Of a stretch of DNA of 64,000 bases, positions 14,794-25,300 are shown piece by piece. Each line of letters begins with the position of its first letter. Position 1 is the first letter of the stretch. Where the stretch lies: contig QCLU01000007.1 of assembly GCA_003214315.1 (NCBI GenBank), forward strand, positions 1 through 64,000. Reading direction: 5' to 3'. Under the pieces are notes generated by a model. The model was given only the letters and a program-made list of their open reading frames with translations. It did not search any database and was not told the origin of the DNA. The DNA comes from Prochlorococcus sp. AG-418-D13 (GTDB lineage: Bacteria; Cyanobacteriota; Cyanobacteriia; PCC-6307; Cyanobiaceae). A program made the position numbers and the translations under genes.

Positions 14794-16206
14794 TTGATAG
14801 ATAAAGAAGTAGTTGTTATTGGAGCTGGTCTTGCAGGGTCTGAAGCGGCTTGGCAATTAGCAAATTCCGGCATACCAGTAAAATTAATTGAAATGAGGCC
14901 TATAAAATCAACTCCAGCTCATCATACTTGTGAATTTGGAGAATTGGTTTGTAGTAATAGTTTTGGAGCTTTAAGTCCCGATAGAGCTGCAGGTTTATTG
15001 CAAAAAGAACTTAGATCTTTTAAGTCATTAATAGTTCAAACAGCAGACAAATTTGCTGTTCCAGCTGGAGGCGCTTTAGCAGTTGATAGATCTAAATTTA
15101 GTATCGCTTTGACTGAAGCTTTATCTAATCATCCTTTAATTGAAATTAAGAGATTTGAACAATTGGATCTCCCAAGCAAAGAAAATATAACGATCCTGGC
15201 AACTGGTCCATTAACTGCAGATGAGTTGTCCTATAAAATTCAAGCTTTTACAGGTATCGAGGCGTGTCATTTTTTTGATGCTGCGAGTCCTATTATTTAT
15301 GGAGATACTATTGATCAAGAGATTGTCTTTAAAGCTAGTAGATACGACAAAGGAGATCCTGCATACCTTAATTGCCCAATGGATAAAAATGATTACATCC
15401 ATTTCAGAAATGAACTAATAGAAGGAGAACAGGCTAATTTAAAAGACTTTGAGAAAAAATCAGCTAATTTCTTTGAAGCTTGCTTGCCAATTGAAGAAAT
15501 TGCTAGGAGGGGCGTTGATACAATGAGATATGGACCATTAAAATCTGTTGGGTTGTGGAATCCAAAGTGGGGAGATTTATTTGATAGGGAAAATAGATTG
15601 AAAAAGCGACCTCATGCAATTGTTCAATTAAGGAAAGAAGATTCAGAAGGTAAATTACTAAATATGGTAGGTTTTCAAACTAACCTCAAATGGTCAGAGC
15701 AAAAAAGAATATTTAGGTTAATTCCTGGTTTAGAAAAGGCTGAGTTTGTACGATTTGGAGTAATGCATAGAAACACTTTTTTAGAATCTCCAAAATTACT
15801 TTTACCGACATTGCAATTTATGAAAAGAAAAAATCTTTTTGCGGCCGGTCAAATAACGGGTACGGAAGGTTATGCAGCGGCCGCAGCAGGGGGGTTGCTT
15901 GCAGGAATAAATGCATCTTTATTAGCCAAGGGTAAAAAACCGGTAATTTTTCCTAGAGAATCAATGATTGGTTCTCTAATAAATTTCATCAGCAACAATA
16001 ATCAAATATTGTCTAATCAGAAAAAAAGTAAATTCCAACCAATGCCTGCTTCCTTTGGTTTAGTTCCTGAACTTACTAAAAAAATAAAAGATAAAAGATT
16101 AAGGTACAAAGCTTATCAAGAAAGATCTACAGAGTCCTTGAAAAATTTTAAAAATCTATTAGATTCTCGTTTTGAAAAAGACCACTTACTTAGCAAAATT
16201 TACTAA
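14794..16206 (+). CDS. trmFO: Methylenetetrahydrofolate--tRNA-(uracil-54-C5)-methyltransferase
   Basis: 470 aa from a TTG start ([20 protein letters not shown]), required because the FAD-binding GAGLAG motif begins eight residues in. The enzyme makes ribothymidine at position 54 of tRNA with methylene-THF and FAD. Family signatures are visible: [33 protein letters not shown] and [16 protein letters not shown] near residue 350. It follows psbY by six bases and precedes crtH by 23. Confidence 0.95.
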   Translation: MIDKEVVVIGAGLAGSEAAWQLANSGIPVKLIEMRPIKSTPAHHTCEFGELVCSNSFGALSPDRAAGLLQKELRSFKSLIVQTADKFAVPAGGALAVDRSKFSIALTEALSNHPLIEIKRFEQLDLPSKENITILATGPLTADELSYKIQAFTGIEACHFFDAASPIIYGDTIDQEIVFKASRYDKGDPAYLNCPMDKNDYIHFRNELIEGEQANLKDFEKKSANFFEACLPIEEIARRGVDTMRYGPLKSVGLWNPKWGDLFDRENRLKKRPHAIVQLRKEDSEGKLLNMVGFQTNLKWSEQKRIFRLIPGLEKAEFVRFGVMHRNTFLESPKLLLPTLQFMKRKNLFAAGQITGTEGYAAAAAGGLLAGINASLLAKGKKPVIFPRESMIGSLINFISNNNQILSNQKKSKFQPMPASFGLVPELTKKIKDKRLRYKAYQERSTESLKNFKNLLDSRFEKDHLLSKIY

Positions 16207-16229
16207 GATTAATTATCAAAGATCTAAAA

Positions 16230-17774
16230 ATGGAATCTAATAAGGAAAATTTCGATGCAATTATTATTGGCTCAGGAATTGGAGGTTTAGTAACAGCATC
16301 TCAACTAGCTGCTAAGGGGGCTCGAGTGTTAGTTCTTGAAAAATATATTATTCCAGGAGGAAGTGGAGGCTCTTTTAAGAGAAAGGGTTATACCTTTGAT
16401 GTTGGCGCTTCAATGATATTTGGTTTTGGAGATAAAGGTTATACCAATTTATTAACTCGTGCTCTGAAAGATGTTAATGAAAAATGCGAAACCATTCCTG
16501 ATCCTGTGCAACTGGAATATCATCTACCAAAAAATTTCAATATTTCTGTAGATAAAAATTATGAACAATTTATAAATAAATTATCAGCGAGTTTCCCTAA
16601 TGAAAAAAAAGGTATCAAGAAATTCTACGATACTTGTGCAACTGTATTTAAATGTTTAGATTCGATGCCTCTTTTATCAATAGAGGATCCAATTTATCTT
16701 TTTAAAGTTTTCTTTAAATCTCCATTATCATGTTTAGGGTTAGCTAGATGGTTACCAGTTAATGCAGGAGATGTTGCGAGAAAGTTTATAAAAGATCCTG
16801 AACTTTTGAAATTTATCGATATCGAATGTTTTTGTTGGTCTGTAATGCCAGCTCTTAAAACTCCAATGATTAATGCGGGAATGGTTTTTACTGACAGGCA
16901 TGCCGGAGGTATAAATTATCCAAAAGGGGGAGTAGGGACCATAGCAAATAAGTTAGTTACTGGGATTCAAAAATTAGGAGGCGAAATTAGATACAAAGCC
17001 AATGTGATTGAAATCCTTTTAAAGGATGATAAAGCGATAGGAGTTAAGCTTTCAAATGGGGAAGAGATTTATTCAAACATTATTGTATCCAACTCTACTA
17101 GATGGGATACATTTGGGTTGGAAGATAGCAAAAAAGGATTAATTTCGAGTAAAAACGTACCAAAAAGTGAATATAAGTGGTCAGAAACTTATAAAGCCTC
17201 ACCTTCTTTTGTTTCAATTCACCTTGGGGTAGAAAAAAATCTAATAACCGATAATTTTAATTGTCATCATATAATTGTTGAAAATTGGGATGAATTAGAA
17301 AGTGAAAAGGGAGTTATTTTTGTTTCTATACCAACTTTGCTTGACTCGTCTTTAGCTCCAGAAGGTAAACATATCATCCATGCATTTACTCCTTCATCAA
17401 TAAGTGAATGGGAAGGCCTATCTAGAAAAGAATATTTGCAAAAGAAAGAAAAATACTTTTCTTTTCTTGTAGAAAAAATATCAACTATTCTTCCTAATCT
17501 TGAACAAAATATTGATCACAAAGAAATTGGTACTCCCAAAACTCATAAAAAGTTTCTTGGAAGACATGAGGGAAGTTATGGGCCAATTCCTAATAAAAAG
17601 TTGCTTGGACTTTTGCCAATGCCTTTCAACACAACAAAAATAAAAAACCTTTATTGTGTTGGGGATTCATGCTTCCCTGGTCAAGGCCTAAATGCGGTTG
17701 CTTTTAGTGGATACGCATGCGCTCATAAAATAGGTGCAAAATTAAAAATAAACAGTTTTAAATTGCCAGACTAA
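16230..17774 (+). CDS. crtH: Carotenoid (prolycopene) isomerase
   Basis: 514 aa. The N-terminal FAD/NAD Rossmann motif (IIIGSGIGGLVTASQLAAKG) is followed by VLEKYIIPGGSGGSFKRKGY. The conserved C-terminal CrtISO segment is GDSCFPGQGLNAVAFSGYAC. In the family it isomerises tetra-cis-lycopene to all-trans-lycopene in carotenoid synthesis at the thylakoid membrane. The length fits. It is collinear with trmFO and the next membrane protein. Confidence 0.9.
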   Translation: MESNKENFDAIIIGSGIGGLVTASQLAAKGARVLVLEKYIIPGGSGGSFKRKGYTFDVGASMIFGFGDKGYTNLLTRALKDVNEKCETIPDPVQLEYHLPKNFNISVDKNYEQFINKLSASFPNEKKGIKKFYDTCATVFKCLDSMPLLSIEDPIYLFKVFFKSPLSCLGLARWLPVNAGDVARKFIKDPELLKFIDIECFCWSVMPALKTPMINAGMVFTDRHAGGINYPKGGVGTIANKLVTGIQKLGGEIRYKANVIEILLKDDKAIGVKLSNGEEIYSNIIVSNSTRWDTFGLEDSKKGLISSKNVPKSEYKWSETYKASPSFVSIHLGVEKNLITDNFNCHHIIVENWDELESEKGVIFVSIPTLLDSSLAPEGKHIIHAFTPSSISEWEGLSRKEYLQKKEKYFSFLVEKISTILPNLEQNIDHKEIGTPKTHKKFLGRHEGSYGPIPNKKLLGLLPMPFNTTKIKNLYCVGDSCFPGQGLNAVAFSGYACAHKIGAKLKINSFKLPD

Positions 17775-17783
17775 ACTTATTCT

Positions 17784-18296
17784 TTGGAAATGATAGAAAA
17801 ATTTAAAACTCTTTTTTTTGTGAAAAGTTCGTTAGTTACTTTATATTTAGCGCTTACAATTCCTATCCCATTCGTCTCAATTGATATATTAAAAATTCCC
17901 TCTATTATTACATTCGTCTTAGGCCTTTATTTAATAATAAATATCACAAGTGATTATGTAGAAACTTGTGATGAAAAAATTTCATATAAGACTAGCTTTA
18001 TTTCTAAAATCTTAGGGAAAAAAAATTGGGAGATTTCTTGGAAAGATATTAAGTTAATAAAATCTTTACCAACGAGTCAAGGTAGTAAAGTTTATTACTT
18101 TAATACCTATAAAAGTGATAATTTTCTTGTCCCCCAAAGGTTGGAAAATTTTGAAAGATTTTTATTAATTGTTTCAAGTAATACTGGCATTTCTATTGAT
18201 GAAATATCTTACATATCACCATTATGGACATATAAATTACTTACATTTCTATCAGTTTTAATGATTGTTGGTGAACTTTTTGCTTTTCTAAATTAA
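17784..18296 (+). CDS. Conserved membrane protein of unknown function
   Basis: 170 aa from TTG at 17784, or 168 aa from ATG at 17790, which I find more likely. Two hydrophobic helices near the N-terminus (SSLVTLYLALTIPIPF and IITFVLGLYLIINIT) and one at the C-terminus (LLTFLSVLMIVGELFAF) surround a soluble part with W-x-x-ISWKDIKLIK, which resembles PH-like membrane-associated domains. It follows crtH by nine bases and converges on the next gene with a four-base overlap. No named family was recognised. Confidence 0.75.
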   Translation: MEMIEKFKTLFFVKSSLVTLYLALTIPIPFVSIDILKIPSIITFVLGLYLIINITSDYVETCDEKISYKTSFISKILGKKNWEISWKDIKLIKSLPTSQGSKVYYFNTYKSDNFLVPQRLENFERFLLIVSSNTGISIDEISYISPLWTYKLLTFLSVLMIVGELFAFLN

Positions 18297-19030
18297 ATAT
18301 TATCAATACTAAATCGATAACCTTGTTGTCTAACGGTAGTTATTCCTCCACCTTCTCCCAATCCAGCTTGTTCTAATTTTCTTCGCAAAGTTAAAACTTG
18401 AGTATCTACAGACCTCGGGCCTCCACTGAAGGGCGGCCAGGCCATCCTTAGAAGCTCTTGACGACTTCTTACCATACCTGGCGGCATCAAAAGGGCGCAA
18501 AGCAGTGCAAACTCCCTAGGGCTTAATTCTACGGGTTTCTCGCTTAGGGTAACTTGTCTTAAAAGAAGATGAACCTCTAACGGTCCAACCTCAACTTTTT
18601 CTTGTAATCCTATCCTTCCCCTTTTTAAGAGCGTTCTACAACGTGCTGCAAGCTCTTCTAGTCCAAAAGGTTTTCTTAGAACATCATCTGCTCCTTCATC
18701 TAATAGATTTACTAATGCTTCAACACCTGATCTTGCTGTTAAAACTATCACAGAAGACCCCAATTGTTGGGCTAGTCTCATTGCAGTATTCTGCTCGAGG
18801 ATTTCTGCGCTAACTAATAGGTCAGGTGATTGTTCTCTGCATAAGTCAACAGCTTCTGCAGCTGTCCCTACTGCCGCAGCTAAATGGCCATCTTGGCGAA
18901 GCCGTTGCACAAGGACCGTTCTAAGTGTGGGGTGAGGTTCAACAACTAGAACTCTTGAAGGAGTTTGTGAGCTCGTAGGCAACTGCGAACTGCCAGGAGT
19001 TGAAGCTAAGATTTGCTCAGTTGATTGCAT
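18293..19030 (-). CDS. Atypical OmpR-family response regulator
   Basis: 245 aa. Residues about 26-140 form a receiver domain and about 145-245 a winged-helix output domain (ELSPREFALLCALL, RSVDTQVLTLRRKL, TTVRQQGYRF). The receiver's acidic pocket is changed: the first motif reads VVEPHP instead of VVDDDP, and the phosphoacceptor strand reads PDLLVSAEIL, with Ala or Ser where Asp should be. The Thr (VLTARS) and Lys (RKPF) positions are kept. Phosphorylation in the classical way is therefore unlikely. The gene's third positions are much richer in G+C than the genes around it, and its product is Arg/Leu-rich. The leading 25 residues are a Ser/Thr/Pro-rich tail. It is divergent from the 89-aa gene at 19117. 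Confidence 0.85.
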   Translation of the reverse strand: MQSTEQILASTPGSSQLPTSSQTPSRVLVVEPHPTLRTVLVQRLRQDGHLAAAVGTAAEAVDLCREQSPDLLVSAEILEQNTAMRLAQQLGSSVIVLTARSGVEALVNLLDEGADDVLRKPFGLEELAARCRTLLKRGRIGLQEKVEVGPLEVHLLLRQVTLSEKPVELSPREFALLCALLMPPGMVRSRQELLRMAWPPFSGGPRSVDTQVLTLRRKLEQAGLGEGGGITTVRQQGYRFSIDNI

Positions 19031-19116
19031 TCTTAATTACTGTTTGGCCAGGCAATTTTTAATCATCCTTAATAAGGTATAACAAATGCTAAATAAAAAT
19101 CAGAATCTATCAAATT

Positions 19117-19386
19117 ATGACATCATTTGAAAATCCCAAAGCAATTCGTCATTTTCAATCAATTTGCGATAGTTGCCAGGACTTAGTTACTCGTTTTCAT
19201 CCCCCGTCTGATCTTAAATTATATAGTGATGGTTATCTCCAAGCCTTAAGGAATTGCAGTAGTTTAGAGCAAAAGGATCAAGAGAAATTAGAAAGATTAA
19301 TAGAAAGATGGATTTTAGATCCGTCAAGTTTTATTGATCCAGAGGGAGATGGAAATAAAGGATTTTTTGATAAAAAAAGAATTTAA
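19117..19386 (+). CDS. Conserved small cyanobacterial protein (DUF6761-like)
   Basis: 89 aa, soluble, with a short compact domain (AIRHFQSICDSCQDLVTRFH, then LERLIERWILDPSSFIDPEGD). It matches my recollection of a short uncharacterised family conserved in cyanobacteria. A CDSC pair is present. It is divergent from the atypical response regulator, which may share its promoter region. Function is unknown. Confidence 0.7.
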   Translation: MTSFENPKAIRHFQSICDSCQDLVTRFHPPSDLKLYSDGYLQALRNCSSLEQKDQEKLERLIERWILDPSSFIDPEGDGNKGFFDKKRI

Positions 19387-19434
19387 AATATTAATTTTTA
19401 TTAATTAATTCAGTATTTATACTTACTAATTGTC

Positions 19435-19758
19435 TTAAGACGCTAATTCAATTTCTATTTTTTCTTTAAGAGATCCTGAGTTGTACATCTCGATAAGAAT
19501 GTCTGATCCACCAAGGAATTCTCCTTTTAAATAAACTTGAGGAATAGTTGGCCAATCTGAATATTCTTTGATACCTTCTCGTATAGCAAAATCACTTAAA
19601 ACATCAAAGGTACCAAATTCTACCCCTAGAGAATTTAGTATTTGAACTACATTGTTGGAAAAACCGCATTGAGGCATTAATTTTGTTCCTTTCATGAAAA
19701 CCATTACTGGATTAGAATCAATCAGTTTTTGTATTTTATCTTTTGTTAGATTGTCCAT
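19435..19758 (-). CDS. grxD: Monothiol glutaredoxin (CGFS type)
   Basis: 107 aa. CGFS active site at residues 31-34 (PQCGFSNNV), preceded by VMVFMKGTK. The C-terminal [19 protein letters not shown] binds glutathione. CGFS glutaredoxins carry and deliver [2Fe-2S] clusters and form heterodimers with BolA proteins. The bolA gene is three bases upstream in the same direction, so the two are almost certainly one functional unit. Confidence 0.93.
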   Translation of the reverse strand: MDNLTKDKIQKLIDSNPVMVFMKGTKLMPQCGFSNNVVQILNSLGVEFGTFDVLSDFAIREGIKEYSDWPTIPQVYLKGEFLGGSDILIEMYNSGSLKEKIEIELAS

Positions 19759-19761
19759 AAT

Positions 19762-19992
19762 TCAAGTTGTTGTTTTTGTTTTTAGTGCCAGTGCATGGAT
19801 AGCCTCTGAAGCTAATTCTTCCTTCAATGCAGAATAGACTAGCTGGTGTTGTTTAACTAATGATAATCCATTGAATTCAGATGCAATTACAGTTACTTGC
19901 AAATGATCATTTCCCTTAAGGTTTTCAACAAAAACTTGAGAATTTGGAATTTTTTTAGTGATTAAATTAATGACTTCTGCTTTCGTAATCAT
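19762..19992 (-). CDS. bolA: BolA family protein
   Basis: 76 aa. The BolA fold is recognisable from DHLQVTVIASEFNGLSLVKQHQLVYSAL followed by AIHALALKTKT, whose His is a likely cluster ligand shared with the glutaredoxin. It is probably an iron-sulfur chaperone or iron-status sensor with the CGFS glutaredoxin. It lies 12 bases downstream of the secreted protein gene at 20005-20532. Confidence 0.9.
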   Translation of the reverse strand: MITKAEVINLITKKIPNSQVFVENLKGNDHLQVTVIASEFNGLSLVKQHQLVYSALKEELASEAIHALALKTKTTT

Positions 19993-20004
19993 AATTTATT
20001 GTAA

Positions 20005-20532
20005 TTAACCTTTGTATTTTGTCTCAACAAATCCTAGTTGGATCAATCTTTCATAAGCTTCTTTACCTTCTGGGCTACTAGGTGACATTATTCTAATTGT
20101 TTCAACAAGTAAGGGTACTGCAACCTCAGGCTTTTCAGTTTTAATATACATAGATGCTAATCTCTCATTTGATTCTGCCAAAATTTCTAATGTTTGCTTA
20201 CCTTTCCTTTGCATTTCATTTGGTATTCTCGCATCAACTCCTTTGAAGGATGAATTTAGATCTGAATAAAAAGATGCAAGTTGCTTCGCTAATTTTCTAG
20301 CGTCTAGGTAAGAATTTTTAGCTTTTTCGAAATCCCCGTTTTTAATATAATTATCACCTTGATTTATGAAATATTCTACGTTTGAGATGGATAGCTTTTT
20401 ACTCTCATTTGAGAGTACTTTGAAGTCTTTTGGATTCTTTATTTCTGCATGAACTTCATTTTTGTAAGGTACATTTCCAAAAAATATAAATAAAATTGGG
20501 ATTAATTTTAAGAATTTCATTTTCTTTTTCAA
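20005..20532 (-). CDS. Secreted protein with TPR-like helices
   Basis: 175 aa with an N-terminal signal peptide (KFLKLIPILFIFFGNV, cut near VHA-EIKN). The mature part is all-helical, with two or three TPR-like units (YFINQGDNYIKNGDFEKAK, ASMYIKTEKPEVAVPLLVET). It is probably periplasmic or lumenal. I do not recognise a named family. The gene leads the bolA-glutaredoxin pair. Confidence 0.7.
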   Translation of the reverse strand: MKKKMKFLKLIPILFIFFGNVPYKNEVHAEIKNPKDFKVLSNESKKLSISNVEYFINQGDNYIKNGDFEKAKNSYLDARKLAKQLASFYSDLNSSFKGVDARIPNEMQRKGKQTLEILAESNERLASMYIKTEKPEVAVPLLVETIRIMSPSSPEGKEAYERLIQLGFVETKYKG

Positions 20533-20563
20533 TGATTAAAATTTATAGTAACTTATTTCAGAT

Positions 20564-21238
20564 TCATCTACCTACATTTTTTAATGCTTTTTCTTCCTCT
20601 TGAGTCATTTTTTCATTTAGTAATAAATTAAATTCCTTGATAGTAAAGTTTAAGTAATCATTAATTTCTATAGGTTCTCCAAAGGATAAACAAAATTCTC
20701 CCCTAAAGTTAGGAGGAATTTTACTATATGCAATTCCAATTGGAATAATAATAATGGATGTTGTTTTTTTTGTAGCTAATCTAGCTAATCTGTATAGACC
20801 TTCTTTAAGAACTAATTTTTTTCCATATTTGTTAATCTTTCCTTCGGGGAAAACAACTAGTTGTTCTCCTTTTTCTATAAGATCAATCGCATATCTTAAA
20901 GCTAAGAGAGATGGCGATAATTGATTTATTGAAAAACATCCAAGTCTTTTTAAAAACCAACCTTGTATTCCTCTCATTTCGGATTTAGTAACCATAAATC
21001 TACAATCCTTTTGTGTTACCCTTCTACCCATTGCCATTGTGAGTATTAAGCCGTCCCATCTTGATCTGTGGGTTGGAGCCAAAATGATAGAGGAATTTAT
21101 GGGAATCGAAAAACCATTTTTTAATATTTTCTTTTTTCTAAAAAAGAATCTCAAAACAATGTCCTGAGTAACGAACATTGCAATAAATCCCAATGAAGGG
21201 TTGATTTTATGCCAAATATTTAAGGAATTCTTCTTCAA
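20564..21238 (-). CDS. plsC: 1-acyl-glycerol-3-phosphate acyltransferase family
   Basis: 224 aa. The catalytic HX4D motif is HRSRWD (His57, Asp62). The substrate motif is [10 protein letters not shown] near residue 132, and there is a late PIGIAYS stretch. The family acylates lysophosphatidate in membrane phospholipid synthesis. It is the first gene of the minus-strand group that continues to bolA and the glutaredoxin, and is divergent from pdxJ. Another acyl acceptor is possible. Confidence 0.85.
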   Translation of the reverse strand: MKKNSLNIWHKINPSLGFIAMFVTQDIVLRFFFRKKKILKNGFSIPINSSIILAPTHRSRWDGLILTMAMGRRVTQKDCRFMVTKSEMRGIQGWFLKRLGCFSINQLSPSLLALRYAIDLIEKGEQLVVFPEGKINKYGKKLVLKEGLYRLARLATKKTTSIIIIPIGIAYSKIPPNFRGEFCLSFGEPIEINDYLNFTIKEFNLLLNEKMTQEEEKALKNVGR

Positions 21239-21338
21239 GTTCTATTTACTATATATTAATAATTTAAGTGTTTGCCTTTTTTTATTAGCTATTATTGGGC
21301 GGTTACAAGATTGTCTAGAAACTAAGATTTTCAAAATT

Positions 21339-22055
21339 ATGGCTACTTTAGGAGTAAACATTGATCATATTGCAAATGTAAGGCAAGCAAGGAAAACTGT
21401 CGAGCCTGACCCTGTGCAATTCGCTTTTTTAGCTGAATTAGGAGGGGCAGATTCCATAACAGTGCATCTAAGAGAAGATAGAAGACATATACAAGATAGG
21501 GACGTATTCCTTTTGAAAGAGACTATAAAAACAAAACTCAATTTAGAGATGGCTGCTACAGAAGAAATGTTAGAAATTGCCAAAAAAATTCTTCCCGATT
21601 ATGTAACGCTTGTACCCGAGAAAAGAGAGGAAGTTACTACTGAAGGCGGGTTGGATTTAAAAAGTAATGTGCAATACCTTAAGAAGGCTGTTGGGAATTT
21701 AAAGGATTCAAATATAGAAGTAAGTGCATTTATTGATCCTCTAAGTGAACAGATAAATTATTCAAAAGAAATAGGCTTTGATTTTATAGAATTACATACT
21801 GGAAAATATGCTGAACTATCGGGATCTGAACAATATAAAGAGCTCCAAAGGATTATAGAGTCTACACATTTAGCAAATGACCTTGGATTAGTTGTAAATG
21901 CTGGTCATGGCCTTAACTATAATAATGTTAAAAAAATTGCATCAATTAACAATATGAACGAGTTAAACATAGGTCATAGTATTGTTGCAAGGGCTTTAGC
22001 GATAGGATTAGAAAAGTCTGTACGTGAAATGAAGTCCCTTATTACATCAAATTAA
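21339..22055 (+). CDS. pdxJ: Pyridoxine 5'-phosphate synthase
   Basis: 238 aa starting at ATG 21339 ([18 protein letters not shown]), where the family begins. An open frame runs upstream from 21201 but codes a hydrophobic, non-homologous leader and overlaps the divergent plsC start, so it is rejected. It condenses 1-deoxyxylulose 5-phosphate with 3-amino-2-oxopropyl phosphate to vitamin B6. Visible motifs include [14 protein letters not shown] and [11 protein letters not shown]. It is followed by ycf54 after eight bases. Confidence 0.95.
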   Translation: MATLGVNIDHIANVRQARKTVEPDPVQFAFLAELGGADSITVHLREDRRHIQDRDVFLLKETIKTKLNLEMAATEEMLEIAKKILPDYVTLVPEKREEVTTEGGLDLKSNVQYLKKAVGNLKDSNIEVSAFIDPLSEQINYSKEIGFDFIELHTGKYAELSGSEQYKELQRIIESTHLANDLGLVVNAGHGLNYNNVKKIASINNMNELNIGHSIVARALAIGLEKSVREMKSLITSN

Positions 22056-22063
22056 ATTTCAAA

Positions 22064-22381
22064 ATGACAACATATTTTTTCGTCGCGGCAAGTGAAAAGT
22101 TTTTAACCGTTGAAGAACCAATTGAGGAGATTTTGAAAGAGAGGATGAGGAACTATAAAGAAAATAATAAAGAAATAGATTTTTGGCTTTTAAAAAATCC
22201 ATCATTTTTGCAAACCGCCCAATTTGTTGATCTTAAAGCAAAGATTCCATCACCTCCAGCAGCTATTTTATCGACGGATAAAAAATTTATAACTTTCTTA
22301 AAGCTGCGTTTAGAGTTTGTTGCTGTTGGGGAATTCGAATTTCCTAATGCAGAAATAACTGATCCATTTAAAGTTGAGTAA
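22064..22381 (+). CDS. ycf54: Ycf54, aerobic Mg-protoporphyrin monomethyl ester cyclase subunit
   Basis: 105 aa. It matches the Ycf54 pattern: YFFVAASEKFL-EEP-EE-L-ER, KEIDFWLLKNPSFL, IPSPPAAILST, FITFLKLRLEFV-GEFE. In cyanobacteria and plants Ycf54 is needed for accumulation and activity of the oxygen-dependent cyclase that forms ring E of chlorophyll. It sits between pdxJ and the recC operon. Confidence 0.9.
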   Translation: MTTYFFVAASEKFLTVEEPIEEILKERMRNYKENNKEIDFWLLKNPSFLQTAQFVDLKAKIPSPPAAILSTDKKFITFLKLRLEFVAVGEFEFPNAEITDPFKVE

Positions 22382-22398
22382 TATAACAAGCCAGTAAA

Positions 22399-25300
22399 TT
22401 GCTCAATCTATATAAGTCAAACAAAATTGAAGTGATTAGTGAGCTGTTGGCAGAAGAATTAAAAATATGTCCTCCTCTCATAACTGATAATTTAGAAATA
22501 GCTGTTCCTAATTATTTTTTTGGGAAGTGGTTGAGTGAACAAATCACTATAAAAAACAAAATAAGTGCTCTTTATGAATTTAAGACAATATCAAATTACA
22601 CCGAATCATTATTGACAAATTTTTTTCCCGGAATTGATATGGGCTTATGGAATTTTGAATCAATTAAATGGGGCATTATTGATTCATTAGAAGAATTAAA
22701 TAGCTTCAAAGAATCATTTCCGCTAAAAAATTGGATAAATAAATATTTGGATAATGAAAAAACAATTGATGGAGACCTATATAACCTGACAAAAAAGATC
22801 TCGAATAATTTCATTGATTATCTAATTTTTAGACCTGAAATGATTGCTGAATGGAATAGATGTGAAATTAATTCACTTAATCTATTTAAAAATTTAAATT
22901 CAGATCAATTTTGGCAGCCTATTTTATATAAATTATTAGAGAAAAAGATATCTGAAAAACCCTCATGTTTATACATGATTAAATTAATAAAACATTTATC
23001 AAAAGTTAAAAATGTTAAATTTCAAGTGCCAAATCAAATTTATATTATTTCCGATAATAACTTATCTAAATTACATATTAACTTTTATGCAGAACTTTCA
23101 AAATTTACTAATGTTAATTTATATTTATTATCTGCAGGAGATGATTTATGGAATAGAATAAATTTTCTTGAAGGCGCTTTGGAATTTGATAATTTTAAAA
23201 GTAAATTTAATTTACACAATACAAATATAGAGAAAATATTTGGTAAATTTGGAGCAAACTTTCAGAAATTAATTGAGGAAAATATTTATAAAGAAGGTAT
23301 AAATTTAAAAAATAATTTAATATATATTGATCCAAAAACTAATTTTCATGACAAAAAAGATATTCCTCTTCTTAATCAAATACAAAAAAGACTAGTTGAT
23401 AATAATAGCAATGATTTTATTGTAAATGAGAAGGATGATTCAATATTACTTTGTGAGCATTTTAATCAGAATAGTCAATTAGAATATATAAGAAATAAGA
23501 TTATAGAAATAATAAATTCTTGCGAGAGTATTAAATATAGTGATATTGCTATTTTATCTCCACAAACTAATCAAATCAAACCTTATCTAAAGTATATCTT
23601 CAATAATGAGTTGATTAATGGTGAAAAGATACCTTATTTTTTTATTGATGATGATAATTATGATTCTCCAGACATTTATAAATTTTTAATTGACATCATT
23701 GAAATAGCCAATGAGAAAATTACACTTGAAAAAATAGATTATATTCTTTCTAAAAAAGTAACTCAGAACATTTTTGATTTTGATATTACTGAGAAGGATG
23801 AAATTATTTTACTACTAACCCAAGTTGGTTTTCATTGGGGATTAGATGCAAATGAAAGATTAGGGGAAGGAAAAAACACTCTAGAGTGGTGCATAAATAG
23901 AATTACTTTAGGCTTAATTTATGACAAAGAAGAAAATTTAAGTACTTTTGATTTAAAACCATTTAGTTTGAAAAATATAAGTTTGGATTTGAATAAATGG
24001 GTTAAATTATTACTTGATTTTAAAAAATATATTAGTTTGCTAAGGGGATCTTTTTCTTACTCAAGTTGGGTTGAAAAGATAAAGTGTGTATTAAAAAGTA
24101 TTGCTGATTCTAATGGAAATTTTAATTTAGAAATAAGTGAAATAAATAGAATTCTTGATAATCACTCAATACCTTTAATACCTGATGATCTTATTTTGTT
24201 AAATGTTTTTAGAGAGATATTAATCTCTTGCATAAATGAAGCTAAACATCAAAGCAAATCACGTATGAACAAGATCCTTGTAAGTGATATTGAGAATGCA
24301 AGGCACATACCACATAAGGTTATCTTCCTAATAGACATGAATAGTGTTTATTATCCAAAATTATCAAAGAATGAAAATATTAATTTATTAAATAATAAAT
24401 ATAACCTGGGCGATCCATCAGTTTTTGAAAGAGAGAAATATTTATTTCTTGAGTTGTTAATTGCTTGTAGAGATAAATTTATAGTTTCTTGGGTAAAGAA
24501 TGACAAAAACAATAAAAAATTAGATGTTTCATTTCCTATAAAAGAGTTAATTTCTTTTTTTGATAGTTTTTTAAAACAAGGTAAAAGAGAACAAATAATA
24601 AAAGATTCTGATTTAAATAAAAAAGAAATAATTGATATTGATATTTCTAAGATAATTAAAAGAAATTATTCTTTAGTAGAACATATAGATTGGATTGAAA
24701 AAAAATCTGATATTAAAAATTACAAATTATCAGAACTGATTTATTGGTTCAAGACTCCACAAAAATATTGGTTAAATAAAAAACATATTTCTCCCAAAGA
24801 AATATTTATTCATCATCCAGATGAGGAGTATATTAGTAATCTGCAGAAGTCGCAAATAATTACCAAAATAATCCATGAGTTAGAGATTGATAACCACAAT
24901 GTTATTGATGATTTAAAAAAATTGAACATTAATGATCAATTGGTTGAAAATGGGATTATTATCCCCAAAAATAGTATTTTTATAAAAGAAAAAGAAATCA
25001 AAGATTTATTAGAAAGTTTATCTAATAGTTTGAGTCAACATAATAAGATTAATAGAATTTATGTTAAATCAAATGCAAATAAAGAAGAATATTTCATAGC
25101 TGATGACACCGTAATTGAATTGATGCATGCGAAACTAAGTTTAAGTCGTTTAAAAGAGGCTTGGATAAAATTACTCTTCATTTCTTCTTTAAAGAAGAAT
25201 GTAAAAAAAACTAAGGTAATTTTTAGAACAGAAAATAATTATAAATCGCAAATTATTCAATCCCCCGGAGCAACGGAGTCAGATTTAATTTTGGAGGAAT

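Noticed and set aside
21201-21338. Longer pdxJ with a hydrophobic N-terminal extension
   Set aside because: The extension is not like any PdxJ and overlaps the divergent plsC start. The family start is at 21339.
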